Assembly: GCA_018894105.1 (NCBI GenBank)
Contig: CM032118.1
Location: 36,250,690-36,314,689 of the forward strand
Source of the DNA: Jacaranda mimosifolia
Taxonomy: Eukaryota > Streptophyta > Magnoliopsida > Lamiales > Bignoniaceae
Length of the DNA: 64,000 nucleotides
Direction: 5' to 3'
Shown here: one piece after another, positions 52,840 to 63,001 of the stretch
Layout: each line of letters begins with the position of its first letter
How positions within the stretch are numbered: the first letter of the stretch is position 1
Translations under genes and position numbers: made by a program
Notes under the pieces: model-generated
What the model saw: only the letters and a program-made list of their open reading frames with translations
The model's database searches: none
What the model was told of the DNA's origin: nothing

Positions 52840-53787
52840 TGTAGGAGAACCTTATTAGTGCAGTCCCTCGTCAATCAGATATTCAGGTAAAAGTTCAACT
52901 ATACCCTTGAAGATACTATGAATTACACCAGAAAGGAAAGGAACTGTTGCCGGGATAGATAAAAGATGTAATCTCCACGAAAAAGAGTTGAAACATATCA
53001 CTGTTGCAAATACCAGATAATGCGAGAGAGAAATTTTGCAAGCAATAGAAATATGAAAATGCAATTTATCCGTATGTATATTACATCCTCATCACAGAAA
53101 GATTCTTGAAAGAATTCACAAAGTATATATTTGTATTGCTTACATCCTTTACATACCAGAATTAACCTACAATACGACTATTCTCTGAATAGTTAAGAAT
53201 TTATTGCAACAAAAAGAAAGATTCGAGAAAGAATTATCCTTGAAACAGCCATACAGGATGCATTTTCATCTGCATCCCACCCCCTCAAACTATTGTGCAA
53301 TTCATCTTGAAAGATAAGAGACTGCTTTATAACAATGTTATATGTAGGTAATTCAAAATTTTATGTGATTTTCCACTTGCTCCAAGGAGATATTATTTTG
53401 CATATTGGTAATGTTTGGGATATTATAATGCAATCCCTCCTACAAAACTAGAAACTGCAATGGTTTTATGAAGAGGAAATATTACTGCTTCACACATCTC
53501 CATATCATAAAATAACCATGTGAAATAAAAATAACATATCAACATTATATATGTGAAAGAAAAATTCAAACAATGAAACACGTGACTATGAAAGATTTTG
53601 GACATGTATTACATCACAGAAGTGTTGAACAGAAGAGTGTAATTAGCTGGTAATAAATCAGATAAAACATAGATAATTACCTGCAAATACTTTGCAAGAG
53701 CAAATATGAAAGTTGAAACAATCAACAATTTGGAGAAAATAATATATAAATTCATTAGACATGATTACCGCGCAATTGTTTCCAAAG

Positions 53788-56223
53788 TTACATTCCCTTT
53801 CTGGCAACAAGAGGTTTGGGAGGGGATAAAGATCTGATTTCAGGTGCCGAACTAGGGAAAAGTGTATTGAGCTTATGCATCAATATATCGGATCTTGATG
53901 GAATCTCATTTAAAAGGAATTGCTGGACAATCGGTTTCTTAAACCACTCTAGGACGGAATCCCCTGGGGCTCTTAAGACAACCTTACTAACCTCAAATGG
54001 CGATTCCATGGAGCTTAGCGTTTGTGCTACCACTATCTTCAAAGTTGGTCCAGTGACTAATTTGATCCGTCTTGGGACAACACCATAATACAACATGCGT
54101 TTTCTGAATCTATGAAGGGTGTGCACGACGGCTATAAGAGCTGCTCCAACAGACAAGTTCCTGACATCAAGGGACCAGGCAATGTGTTGATCAAACACGA
54201 TTGCCTTAGGGAAAAGCTTCTTCTCGTATGCAACCTTCCAGACACAGCGAGCACGATTTATTTGTCCCATTAGGACAAGGTAGTTAAGGAGGACATTAAC
54301 AAAGTACCTGGCAGCTCCTTCTTCCACTTCATAATCAATACCTTGGAAGAATTCCCTCACGAAAGATAAAACCGGTTGTCTCCTCTGCTCAGGTCCGGTA
54401 AAGAGTCCGCACAAGAAAGCATGAGCCTTATGCTTTGTAGCACTCAAGATTGACATCAAATGCCTCTCATTGAGCTCTTCCTGGCATCTTACTAGATGAG
54501 CTAGAATTGATGTGTAAAGTATGAGGTCAACCCTAGCAGCAGCATTCACATATGTTTCAAGGAGAGGCTTAGCAGACTCATATAAGCCATTCTTCATGCA
54601 TGACTCAAACAGCTGCCTAATGATGAAGTTATTTGTTCGAATCCCTGATGAACTCATGAAGCGCAGCCACCTCAAAGCAAGATCAACGGAACCATCCTTT
54701 ATATAAACCATGAGAACATCACTAGCATTCACTTCAACTGAATAACCCATGGTCTTCATCTCAAGCAAAATTTTTGCAGCCACATCCACAAGCTTCTTTT
54801 TGGCCAGTAAAGTTAAAAGAGCTGTATAAGTGCTCAGACCTGGTCTCAAACCTGCATTTGTCATGGAGTTGTACAGTTTCATCGCTGCATCCACTTGTCC
54901 AGAAGCAGCATGCATCTCCAAAAGAGAGGAGTATGTAGATGGAGTTGGCAAAAATCCAGCCTTTTCCATATCTGAGAAGACGGACATTGCAATATCAAGC
55001 TTCCCAGATTTAGCATGGGCCTCAACAATCATAGTGTATAGCCCATAGTTAGGTCGAAACCCAGCTTTCTTCATCTCATCCCAGAGCCTGAGGGCTGTCT
55101 CCAGCTTTCCAGCCTTAACAAATGACTCAATTAGAGAAACAAACATTGCTCCAGATGGCCTCAGCCCAAAACCTTGCATTTCCATGTAGACCTTCATTGC
55201 TGTATCCAGCCTCCCAGCCTTCCCCATTGTATCAACAAGAGAACTAAAAATCCCAGAAGTTGGTCGATAATTCTTTTCTTTCATCTCCTGAAAAAGCTTC
55301 AGAGCAGCTTCAAGGCGACCAGACTTAGCAAGACTTGGTATCATCATGTCATAAGTTGATGCATCTAAAGAACAGCCATCTTTTTCCATGTTCTCATAAA
55401 TCTCAAATGCCTTATAAGGTAGCCCTTTAGTCAGAAACAAAGTTATGAGTGAATTATACGTTTGGGTATCAAGTTTGCAAGCTAGCTCCTGAATTTTCTT
55501 GAAACAACAAAATGTAACCTCCAATTTCTCAGCCTTAGACAGATACTGAATTACCCTGTTATATGCGCCAAAAGAAGACATCCCATTTCCACTCGAATCA
55601 TGAACCATTTCCTCAAAAATGGACTGAATCCCATCAAAATCTCTACTCAAATTCAACTTGTCAAACACCATAACATAACATTCATCATTAGGCACGTACC
55701 AAGGCTGCCTCTTAGCCCACCGAAACAAACTCAACAAAGCATCGCTGTCCTCAATTATCTTCAATGCCTGAGTGATGTGAGTCATGTTTGGCACAAACTG
55801 CAGTTTATCCAATTGGGTCTCCATATCAGGACCCCATCTCCACCTCTTCACGACCTCAACTATCTTAGCCACAGCTGAAATGTTCAAAATGGGCTTTTTC
55901 AATCCACCTACCATTACATGGTCATCAATCCCCGGCTCAACCGATCTTATTCCCTTACCTGAGTAAATAACGCTGCCCGACTCATCTAAATAGTCTATTT
56001 CTTCAGTCCACTCATGAGAATCTTCCCTACCATACTTCCCGGAGCAATACTCTCTAAAAAAATTACGATCACTTGACACAGATAAGGAGATAACTTTGCA
56101 AAAAAGTGAACTGGAATTATTGAGCAAGGAAAAAGATTTCAACTCGATGTTATTCTGAGTGAATATTTTTCTTGATTGTCTCAGATTTTTTGAGAACAAA
56201 AGGGCGCGCAGAATCATTTTCAA
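53788..56223 (-). CDS. Pentatricopeptide repeat protein with SMR-like C terminus (EMB2217/At1g79490-like)
   Basis: Organelle RNA-binding protein of the PPR-SMR class; its target RNA is unknown. Intronless, 811 residues. The N terminus (about residues 1-60), rich in Arg, Ser and Phe and poor in acid, is a likely mitochondrial presequence. After a spacer, a run of P-type PPR motifs occupies roughly residues 180-520, each near 35 residues. Examples are TYNSLITLFLTKGLPYKAFE, STYDMMIPSLAKSGRLEAAL and STYTALLTLLAKKKLVDVAA. The C-terminal part contains WSLDVRNLSVGAALIAVVHT and RRIKLVTGPTLKIVV, an SMR-type fold in which the usual DLHG and TGxG motifs are altered (DVRN and TGPT). It then ends FLLNEIPSRSDILMHKLN... 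The overall order and tail agree with Arabidopsis At1g79490 (EMB2217, embryo-lethal), which I recall rather than checked. A second Met lies two codons after the first. Confidence 0.93.
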   Translation of the reverse strand: MKMILRALLFSKNLRQSRKIFTQNNIELKSFSLLNNSSSLFCKVISLSVSSDRNFFREYCSGKYGREDSHEWTEEIDYLDESGSVIYSGKGIRSVEPGIDDHVMVGGLKKPILNISAVAKIVEVVKRWRWGPDMETQLDKLQFVPNMTHITQALKIIEDSDALLSLFRWAKRQPWYVPNDECYVMVFDKLNLSRDFDGIQSIFEEMVHDSSGNGMSSFGAYNRVIQYLSKAEKLEVTFCCFKKIQELACKLDTQTYNSLITLFLTKGLPYKAFEIYENMEKDGCSLDASTYDMMIPSLAKSGRLEAALKLFQEMKEKNYRPTSGIFSSLVDTMGKAGRLDTAMKVYMEMQGFGLRPSGAMFVSLIESFVKAGKLETALRLWDEMKKAGFRPNYGLYTMIVEAHAKSGKLDIAMSVFSDMEKAGFLPTPSTYSSLLEMHAASGQVDAAMKLYNSMTNAGLRPGLSTYTALLTLLAKKKLVDVAAKILLEMKTMGYSVEVNASDVLMVYIKDGSVDLALRWLRFMSSSGIRTNNFIIRQLFESCMKNGLYESAKPLLETYVNAAARVDLILYTSILAHLVRCQEELNERHLMSILSATKHKAHAFLCGLFTGPEQRRQPVLSFVREFFQGIDYEVEEGAARYFVNVLLNYLVLMGQINRARCVWKVAYEKKLFPKAIVFDQHIAWSLDVRNLSVGAALIAVVHTLHRFRKRMLYYGVVPRRIKLVTGPTLKIVVAQTLSSMESPFEVSKVVLRAPGDSVLEWFKKPIVQQFLLNEIPSRSDILMHKLNTLFPSSAPEIRSLSPPKPLVARKGM

Positions 56224-56548
56224 AATCTTAATTTAGTAAACGGAGAGAGGTAAAACATTCATAACTAACAAATTTCATGAAGATGATTTTCGTACCAGGT
56301 GAAATATCTTTGCAAATTGTTCCACTTTGGTGAGCTTGCAAAAACCCTGAACCCTCTTTCTGCAATTGAATTTGTGAAATTTGCTCCGTTATTGCGTCAG
56401 GGCGACCCGCGACTCATATGGGCCACGAAAATATGGGCTGCTTCGGGTTTCTTTGTTTACAACTTTTGGATTTGGGCCTCCAGTAGTTAGCCCGTTAGAG
56501 TCTTCATCCCCAAGTTATTGTTCTACTAAATCCACTCTAAAGTCTCAG

Positions 56549-57036
56549 CCCGTTTGGTTTCATTTTCTGGGACCATTTTCATTTTTTAGTGAAAATATAT
56601 AGTAAAAAACTCGTTAGAAAATGTGTTTTTGAAAATAGAGTTGTATTTAGATATGTTGTTTAAAATTATAGGTTTATATAGTTGTTAAAATGAGATGTAT
56701 TTGGATGTTGGGTGTTTTTGTATTAAAAGTTGTGTAGTTTTTGAATTTGAATTGATGATGTAATGCGTATTTTTTTAAAAAAATAATATTATAATTTGAA
56801 TTTGAACTTATAATATTTTTGTAGTGAATATTGTTTGAGAAGTGATGAGAAGATAAAAAAAGTAGATATATGTAATAATAGGGGGGAAATATGTATGAAA
56901 ATGGAGAGAGAATGTAAAAAAGAATGTTTTGAGAATGAAAATGTATGAGAAAATAGTGTAGAAGTTGATAGTTTTCTATTTTCATTTTTAGCAGAAAATA
57001 AAAAATGGGGTTTGAAAATGAAAACAAACGGGCACC
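56549..57036. mobile_element. Tourist-like MITE related to the 48665 element
   Basis: The left end gcccgtttggtttcattttc and right end gaaaatgaaaacaaacgggc are inverted copies. The interior (gttgtatttagatatgttgt, agttgttaaaatgagatgta) runs parallel to 48690-49150. A clean 3-bp duplication next to these ends was not seen. Confidence 0.78.
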
Positions 57037-57074
57037 ATTAATTGGACACATTAATAAAATATTAAAAATGATAA

Positions 57075-57406
57075 GGCTTTGTTTGGTTAAGTTTTCTCGG
57101 AACAACATTGTTTTGGGAAAACATAACCCAACATATCCCCATTTTTCTCCAAAACTTACATTCTCCAATATATATATATACATATATTATATATATTTTA
57201 TTATTATTCTAACATTAAAATAATCACTCAATTCCATTTTTACCCCAAAACTTCAATAAAAAAAATATTGATTTGACTGCTATAGTAAAAAATATCTCCC
57301 CCAAAATATAAACAAACATACCAAAAAATAACTTTCACATTCTCCAATAATTCATTCTCTCAAAACACATAATAAAATCAAACAAAAAACATAACCAAAC
57401 ACAACC
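57075..57406. mobile_element. Tourist-like MITE with TAA target-site duplication
   Basis: 332 bp; left end ggctttgtttggttaagttt, right end aacataaccaaacacaacc; TAA on both sides (57072-57074 and 57407-57409). It shares interior sequence with 29.7-30.1 kb and 59861-60330. Confidence 0.8.
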
Positions 57407-57971
57407 TAAACTTGACCTAACAGCTTACATATTCAATGTTGTCCTTGGGCTCAAACAACTAGAAAAAGAGAAACAAATTCTAGTATCATACTAAGATGAA
57501 GTACGAGATGTCTGATGAGTCAGATTTAAAAAGTTCCAAGATTGATTAAGAGGTCATATAATTGAAGCAATTACCCACTAATGTTCAGTCCGATTAGGAG
57601 GAGCAGAAAGTTTGGGAGGCGGTGGTGGAGGAGGAAGAGGAGGGCTTTGAGTGGAAAGCAAGCAAAAGAAAAAGGGCCGAAAAACTCCAACTTTTGGGTT
57701 TTTTTTCCCGATGTCAAGGGCCTCAAGGCAAGCATATATGCCACCCCCCCCACCCCATATCTACATACTTCTTCCGATCAGATAAAAGACAATACTTGAG
57801 CTGTGTACGCTTCCTCTACCTTAAAAAAATATGCACTCGCTCGCTACTTTTTCCAGTCTTTTACATTTCTTCTGGTACACATTTCTAACCACCAATGTGT
57901 GACAGTGCAAAGTGGGCTGCTCCTAAAGAATCATCTTTTGGGCAAATCATTGCTTCTTGTCTATTTCAGTC

Positions 57972-57980
57972 TATATATAG
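57972..57980 (+). promoter_or_regulatory. TATA box candidate of the X8 gene
   Basis: tatatatag lies about 110 bp before the X8 gene ATG at 58083, which leaves room for a leader of about 75-80 bases. Confidence 0.5.
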
Positions 57981-58082
57981 CCTTTGATTTGATTCTTCTC
58001 TGTGCACTGTGGTTGTGGGAGCGCTAAAGGTTTATTAGTTTGAGAGTTGGAGTTGTATTTGGAGCTTTTCTTGATTTTTCAC

Positions 58083-59493
58083 ATGGAGAAAAACAGAAAT
58101 TTTCAACTGCGGTTATGCATTTTGGCTGTCTATGTTTGTTTTGCAGCCATTGGCCTTGTGCAATGTGGTAAGTTGTCTTATGCTCCTCTTTTCTTCTTTT
58201 CTGATTTTGGAGCCCTTCTTGCTGCTTAGTTACAATATTAGTCTCAATTCTTGGGGGTGAAGTAAATATTAGTACAGCAATTTAATCTCACAACCTATTC
58301 GATCACTTCAGCATTGTCAATTCGAATTGATGTATCATCGTTTATTTCACATCATAAATAAATGTTGAATATATTAAATATCTTTTTGAAAAAAAATATT
58401 TAATTGGACATTATATACACTCACATATATTGATAATTTTTTTCTTCTTCTTTGTGCTAGCATTTTTTCACTTAAGTTGTTAGTAAACACAGTATATTTT
58501 TTTCAATGTAGAGTAATTTAATTTTTTATGCTGATTAGATTCAACGAACAGAATTCATCGATACCTTACTGGGAAGCATTTCAAAAGATCAAACATCCAA
58601 CTTCCTAGAAAATTTCATTATTTCAAGAAACTTAACATAGATATACCATTAGATGCATCAAACACCGACCCATATGTAAGTTCACCATTCTCCTTGCCAC
58701 CCTTCGATTCCCTTCCTCCTTACCCTTCGCCAGACAACGTCCCTCCATACTGTGTTAATCCACCATCCACCCCACAGCCACCTTCTACCATCCCAGCCCC
58801 AACAGGGCCTGGCTACACACCATCGCCCCCTCCAGCCACTTCCGTGCCCACATTGCCCGGCCCAACCCCAATACCACCTTCAAGCCCAGAAGGCCCACCC
58901 CAAATTATAGTTCCAAGCCCACCAGGTGTTATCCCAAATCCACCAAGTGAACCTGGGCTAAGCCCACCTTACTATGAGCCCAGGCCACCAAGCTCCATCC
59001 CCAGCCCACCATACAACATACCTTCTCCTTCTGGATCCATTCCGAGCCCAAGGTTCTTGCCACCCATTGTTTTCCCACCCCCAACGGTGCCCCCGCCTCC
59101 TCACCGGGGGCCTGTCACGACCCTGTGGTGCGTGGCTAAGGCTTCGGTGCCCGACCCGATCATCCAAGAGGCAATGAACTATGCTTGCGCTTCTGGAGCT
59201 GATTGTAACCAGATTCAGCCCAGTGGGTCATGCTTTCAGCCCAACACTTTATTTGCACATGCATCATATGCTTTTAATAGCTATTGGCAAAGAACTAAGG
59301 TGGCTGGAGGTACCTGTGATTTTGGGGGAACAGCAGTGCTTGTCACTGTGGATCCAAGTAAGTTGAAAACATTTACTAAATTGGTGGCCTAAATATCTGT
59401 AGATAGATATGAACTTGATGAAGATATTCTTGTAATCTTGTTTGTTTTCTTTCATCGGCAGGTTATGATGGGTGCCATTTTATCTACTTTTGA
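58083..59493 (+). CDS. Secreted proline-rich X8 (CBM43) domain protein
   Basis: Cell-wall or plasmodesmal protein expected to bind callose (beta-1,3-glucan). Exons 58083-58167, 58539-59357 and 59462-59493 join in phase and give 311 residues. The N-terminal hydrophobic segment (residues about 8-26, LCILAVYVCFAAIGLVQ) is a signal peptide. A short basic stretch follows, then a Pro/Ser-rich linker (roughly residues 75-220) full of SPP, PPSS and NIPSPS motifs, like hydroxyproline-rich wall proteins. The X8 domain starts TTLWCVAKASVPDPIIQEAM and has the six conserved cysteines; the last is supplied by the tiny third exon (YDGCHFIYF). The stop follows at once, so there is no GPI-attachment tail as in PDCB proteins. 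Splitting the end of X8 with a small last exon is usual in this family. Confidence 0.9.
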
Positions 59494-59860
59494 TTCTTGA
59501 AGAAGATCAGTTGTGTTGATATATGTAGCAAGGACTCGAAATGCAATGAAGAAGGATCATGGCGAAGAAAATATGGGGACAAAATCTAAATCCTCTGATC
59601 AAATAAATTTAGAATGAGAGAGCAGATATTATTACCAACTTCTAGCAGCTTTATGATTGGCGTTGTTCATTTGGGCCACGATTTTGTAATATACGTACGA
59701 ATTTGTTTTGAGGATATTTAAATATTGATTTTTGTGTTTCTGTATTGTGGATAAGATGCTGTTGAGCTAATTAACAGTATTCGCTTTTACTTGTTTCAAG
59801 AAAATATATTATTCGTTGTCCAAATTAAACTAATAGTATAAGCTAATATATCTAAACTTA

Positions 59861-60330
59861 GGTAGTGTTTGAATATGTTTTTTGTTTGATTTTATTATGT
59901 GTTTATTGTGTGTTTTGGGAAAATGAATGTTGAAAGAATTGTGGGAGAATGTGAAATGAAGGTTGGGGAATGTGATTGATGTTTGGTTATATTTTTGAGA
60001 ATAGTTAAAAAATGAGTTTGGAAGTTTTGATATGTTTGGTTATGTTTTAAATGAAACATTTTATACTGTGTGTTGGTGTTTGGGGGTGAAATTTGAGTTT
60101 AATGATTTTTTTAAATGTAATAATAATAATAAAAATAAAATATATTGAGTATATATGTATATATATATGTAGTGGGATAGGAAAATGAAGGGGGTGTTTG
60201 TGATATTAGCCAAACAAGACAGAGACATTTTGGAATTTAAAATAGTAAAATGAAAAAAAAAAAATTCTACCATGTTTGGGAATATTTCCTGGAACGATGG
60301 GGTTCCGAGAAAACGTTCCCAAACAAAGCA
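59861..60330. mobile_element. Tourist-like MITE with TTA target-site duplication
   Basis: 470 bp flanked by TTA (59858-59860 and 60331-60333). Ends ggtagtgtttgaatatgttt and aaaacgttcccaaacaaagc then a. Inside, tgtttggttat occurs twice more (about 59980 and 60032), suggesting nested or rearranged copies of the same family. Confidence 0.7.
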
Positions 60331-61707
60331 TTAATTTGGCAACTAAAAAGAAATTATCATTTACACAAATTCATATATATCTTATTATGGAAAAGAGGGA
60401 ATTACCTGTATAATTTGGAGACTGTATTAACAACACTAAAAATAAAATTGAAAGCCACCCAATTTTTTAAAGAAATTTCAAAAAGTAGAATAGTTAGAAA
60501 TGATAACTTAAAAAATTAATTGAGGCAAATTAGGTTTTACCCCCTTGTAAAAATAAAAAAGAGTAAAAAGACCCATGTGAAAAAAAAAATGCAACAAACC
60601 TCACAATGATTTTAAAAAACTAGCAAATTATCCCCTTCGTCCCGTGGTGTAATTTATGCGCAGCAAATGCAGGTTGTTCTAGGATTTTTGCTATTGAAAT
60701 GTCAATTTCGCACATGAATATCAACCGTTTAATGAATTGAAAAAAAATTAATGGTTTAGATTACTTCTACCTATAAAAAAATATAAAATATTATACATAT
60801 ATTTAAATATATACATATTTATGAATAACTATATTTATATAGTTAAATATATGCATGTATATTTATATATATAAATCGTGCACCTCCCCTCCCCAACCCT
60901 TCCCACCTCCCCCACATCCCGTACAACCTTTCCCCATCCCACTAGCAACTAGGCCACGGCTACGTTCGCTAGCGGTTGCCCCTCATAGATGCGGCCTGGC
61001 CATAGCCGCCTTTGTGAACGCGGCCATGGTCGGCTGCAGATGGTGCCGCCATGGCTGCACTCACAATGGAGGCCGCCACTCGCAGAGGCGGTGAGTAAAG
61101 AGGGCTAGGGGTGGGGCTAGGGTTGGGTATATTTATGTTTAGGGTGAATTACGGCTACCACCACTGAGGTTTGGCGTAATTATGAATTTTTTTTCATTTT
61201 TTCAAAAATTACAAAAAATTCCCTATTGTTTGTTGCTGTCCAACAAATTAAGCCAGCCGTTACATGCCGCTAGGGTTTTTTGAATTGGCCATTAAAATTT
61301 GCATGTGAAATTCCAAAATTACCCTTTGCCTTAATAACCTTAGGTTTGACCATTTCTGACTAATTTTAGTGGACAAAAATACTCTTGGGAGCTGTATTGT
61401 CATATTTTTAATTTATATTAGGACTTAATAGTAATATATCTATACTACAAGGGTTTAATTGTAAGAAACATGTGATTGTAAAATATTTATATGAATATAC
61501 GTACATATATATAAAATAATGTTATATAATATATGTATTATATATATGATACATATCATATATACATATACATAATACATACATAATATGTAATATTTAC
61601 ATACACATATGTACAAACCCCCACCGCCCCTCATCCACAGGCCAGATCTGGCCACGGCGACAGAGGCCATCGTGCTGATAGCAGTATTGTTTGGTCGTCT
61701 GGCCATA

Positions 61708-61803
61708 GCCAGGCGGCTCGTAGCCCGCTGCAGCCATGGTGGCGGCAGCAACAACAACAGGCTGCCGCAGGGCTAGGCGGCTCATAGCCCGCTGCAGCCA
61801 TGC
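61708..61803. repeat. Direct repeat of ~28 bp, GC-rich
   Basis: aggcggctcgtagcccgctg at about 61711 and aggcggctcatagcccgctg at about 61775, each followed by cagccatg, sit 64 bp apart in a GC-rich block full of gca/cgg triplets. Confidence 0.85.
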
Positions 61804-61898
61804 GGCCCTGTGGCAGCCAACAACAAGTTGCTGCTTGCTGCCCAGGCAATAAAAGAAGGGAGGTGTGTAGGAGGGTGGGTGGATAGGGTTTTCTTATA

Positions 61899-62987
61899 AT
61901 GAATTTTCTTAAAGGAAAAACTAGTAATATTAAGAATAGTACTATGGAGGAAATAGATCTTCTAGTTAATATTGAACATCTTAATAAATGGACCATTCCA
62001 AAAGTGGATCCAAAACTTATTTATCAATATGGAACATTTGAGAAAATAGGTCTCAAACAGGTGGTAAAAACTACTGAAGAAACAATTCCTATTTCTAAAG
62101 ATGATATTACTTTACAGCTTTTTCATAGATCTGATATTGATAAATATAGATCTGCTGATTATAGATTTATTCATATTGGTTTAATACAGATTGCTTTTAA
62201 ACCACTTACTCTTGATAATCTTCCTGATAGTTTTGTTGCTATATTGCGTGATGCTCGTAATTTAAATTGGAAGCACTCAATAATGGGTGTAATACAATCA
62301 AGTTTGGCACATGGCCCGGTTTATTTTAATGTTTATCCTAATTTGCAGTTATTGTTAACTGATGTTAATATTTTACATGCTTTAACTTTAAATGTAAAGT
62401 TGCATGGTTATAATTATATGCTTAATACTGAAACAATTTGTATTACTTATCGCATTTATTATAAGCCTTTGTACACATTGAATCCTATGTGTAAAATGAT
62501 AAATAGTAATAAAAATGAAACTATTTTAATTGAAACCAATTTTTGTAAATCCCATATAACAACTAGAAAACCAATAAAATGGGATGATGTTAAATTTCCT
62601 GAAAATTGGTTAATGGAAAATGTTATTCCTATTCAACCGGTAATACAAACTGAATTAAATAAGGTTATTCAAACCCCTGATGGGAATGTTTTAATTGAGT
62701 TTAAACAACCTGGTAATAATAGGTTAAAATCAAGTAGATCTCATAGATCTTCTTCTTATTCTTCATTTTCTGTGTTTGATCCTCTTGATTATATTGTTGA
62801 AAGTCCTCAATTGTCTAGAGCTTCAACATCTAGAGTTAGAGATAATAATTCTGAAACTCGTTTTGGAAAATTAAAAATTTCTTCTGATAATATTGTTCAT
62901 GGTATTCCTACTGATAATAATAGTGAGGAGTCTCTTGAACCAACTGAATCCGAAATGGATTTTTCTGTGAGAAATACTCGCATTTAA
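61899..62987 (+). CDS. Endogenous caulimovirid movement protein (30K superfamily)
   Basis: Open frame of 362 codons with no stop. The first ~200 residues follow the plan of a 30K-type movement protein, which forms tubules or modifies plasmodesmata: DLLVNIEHLNKWTIPKV at the start, a central segment with RSADYRFIHIGLIQIAFKPL, and the conserved block around NLNWKHSIMGVIQSSLAHGP. This core is shared with plant pararetroviruses (Caulimoviridae). The remainder is Ser/Arg-rich and acidic near the end. A second Met at codon 16 (61944) is an alternative start. Codon use is strikingly A/T-ending compared with host genes here, another sign of foreign origin. It is followed after 14 nt by the next viral ORF. 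The genus cannot be assigned. An integrated fossil copy is the likely state, though this frame is intact. Confidence 0.78.
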   Translation: MNFLKGKTSNIKNSTMEEIDLLVNIEHLNKWTIPKVDPKLIYQYGTFEKIGLKQVVKTTEETIPISKDDITLQLFHRSDIDKYRSADYRFIHIGLIQIAFKPLTLDNLPDSFVAILRDARNLNWKHSIMGVIQSSLAHGPVYFNVYPNLQLLLTDVNILHALTLNVKLHGYNYMLNTETICITYRIYYKPLYTLNPMCKMINSNKNETILIETNFCKSHITTRKPIKWDDVKFPENWLMENVIPIQPVIQTELNKVIQTPDGNVLIEFKQPGNNRLKSSRSHRSSSYSSFSVFDPLDYIVESPQLSRASTSRVRDNNSETRFGKLKISSDNIVHGIPTDNNSEESLEPTESEMDFSVRNTRI

Positions 62988-63001
62988 TAAATTGTTTTTT
63001 A

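Larger units (their letters stand above)
47297..53787. other. Gene-free AT-rich stretch with nested MITEs and simple repeats
   Basis: Besides the elements listed separately, it holds a GT run near 47538-47556, an AT run near 51536-51557 and long A/T-rich DNA. ORFs at 48698-49832 and 51405-53605 are products of AT-rich repeats and show no domains. The final part (about 52850-53787) is the 3' flank of the PPR gene. Confidence 0.6.
56224..58082. other. Intergenic region with two MITEs and the X8 gene promoter
   Basis: PPR promoter/leader, then MITEs at 56549-57036 and 57075-57406, then the X8 gene promoter. ORFs at 57571-57888 have no recognised domain. Confidence 0.6.
59494..61898. other. Intergenic region between the X8 gene and the viral block
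   Basis: X8 3' UTR, a MITE at 59861-60330, then unusual alternation of AT-rich and GC-rich segments (60780-61860) leading up to the viral ORFs. Small ORFs at 60855-61094 and 61455-61996 arise from the GC-rich blocks and look non-coding. Confidence 0.55.

Noticed and set aside
54521..55966. Plus-strand ORFs within the PPR gene
   Set aside because: Shadows of the repetitive sense frame; no independent start or domain.
61455..61996. Minus-strand ORFs in the GC-rich blocks before the viral genes
   Set aside because: Products of repeated GCA/CGG triplets with no recognisable domain; partly overlap the viral ORF in the opposite direction.
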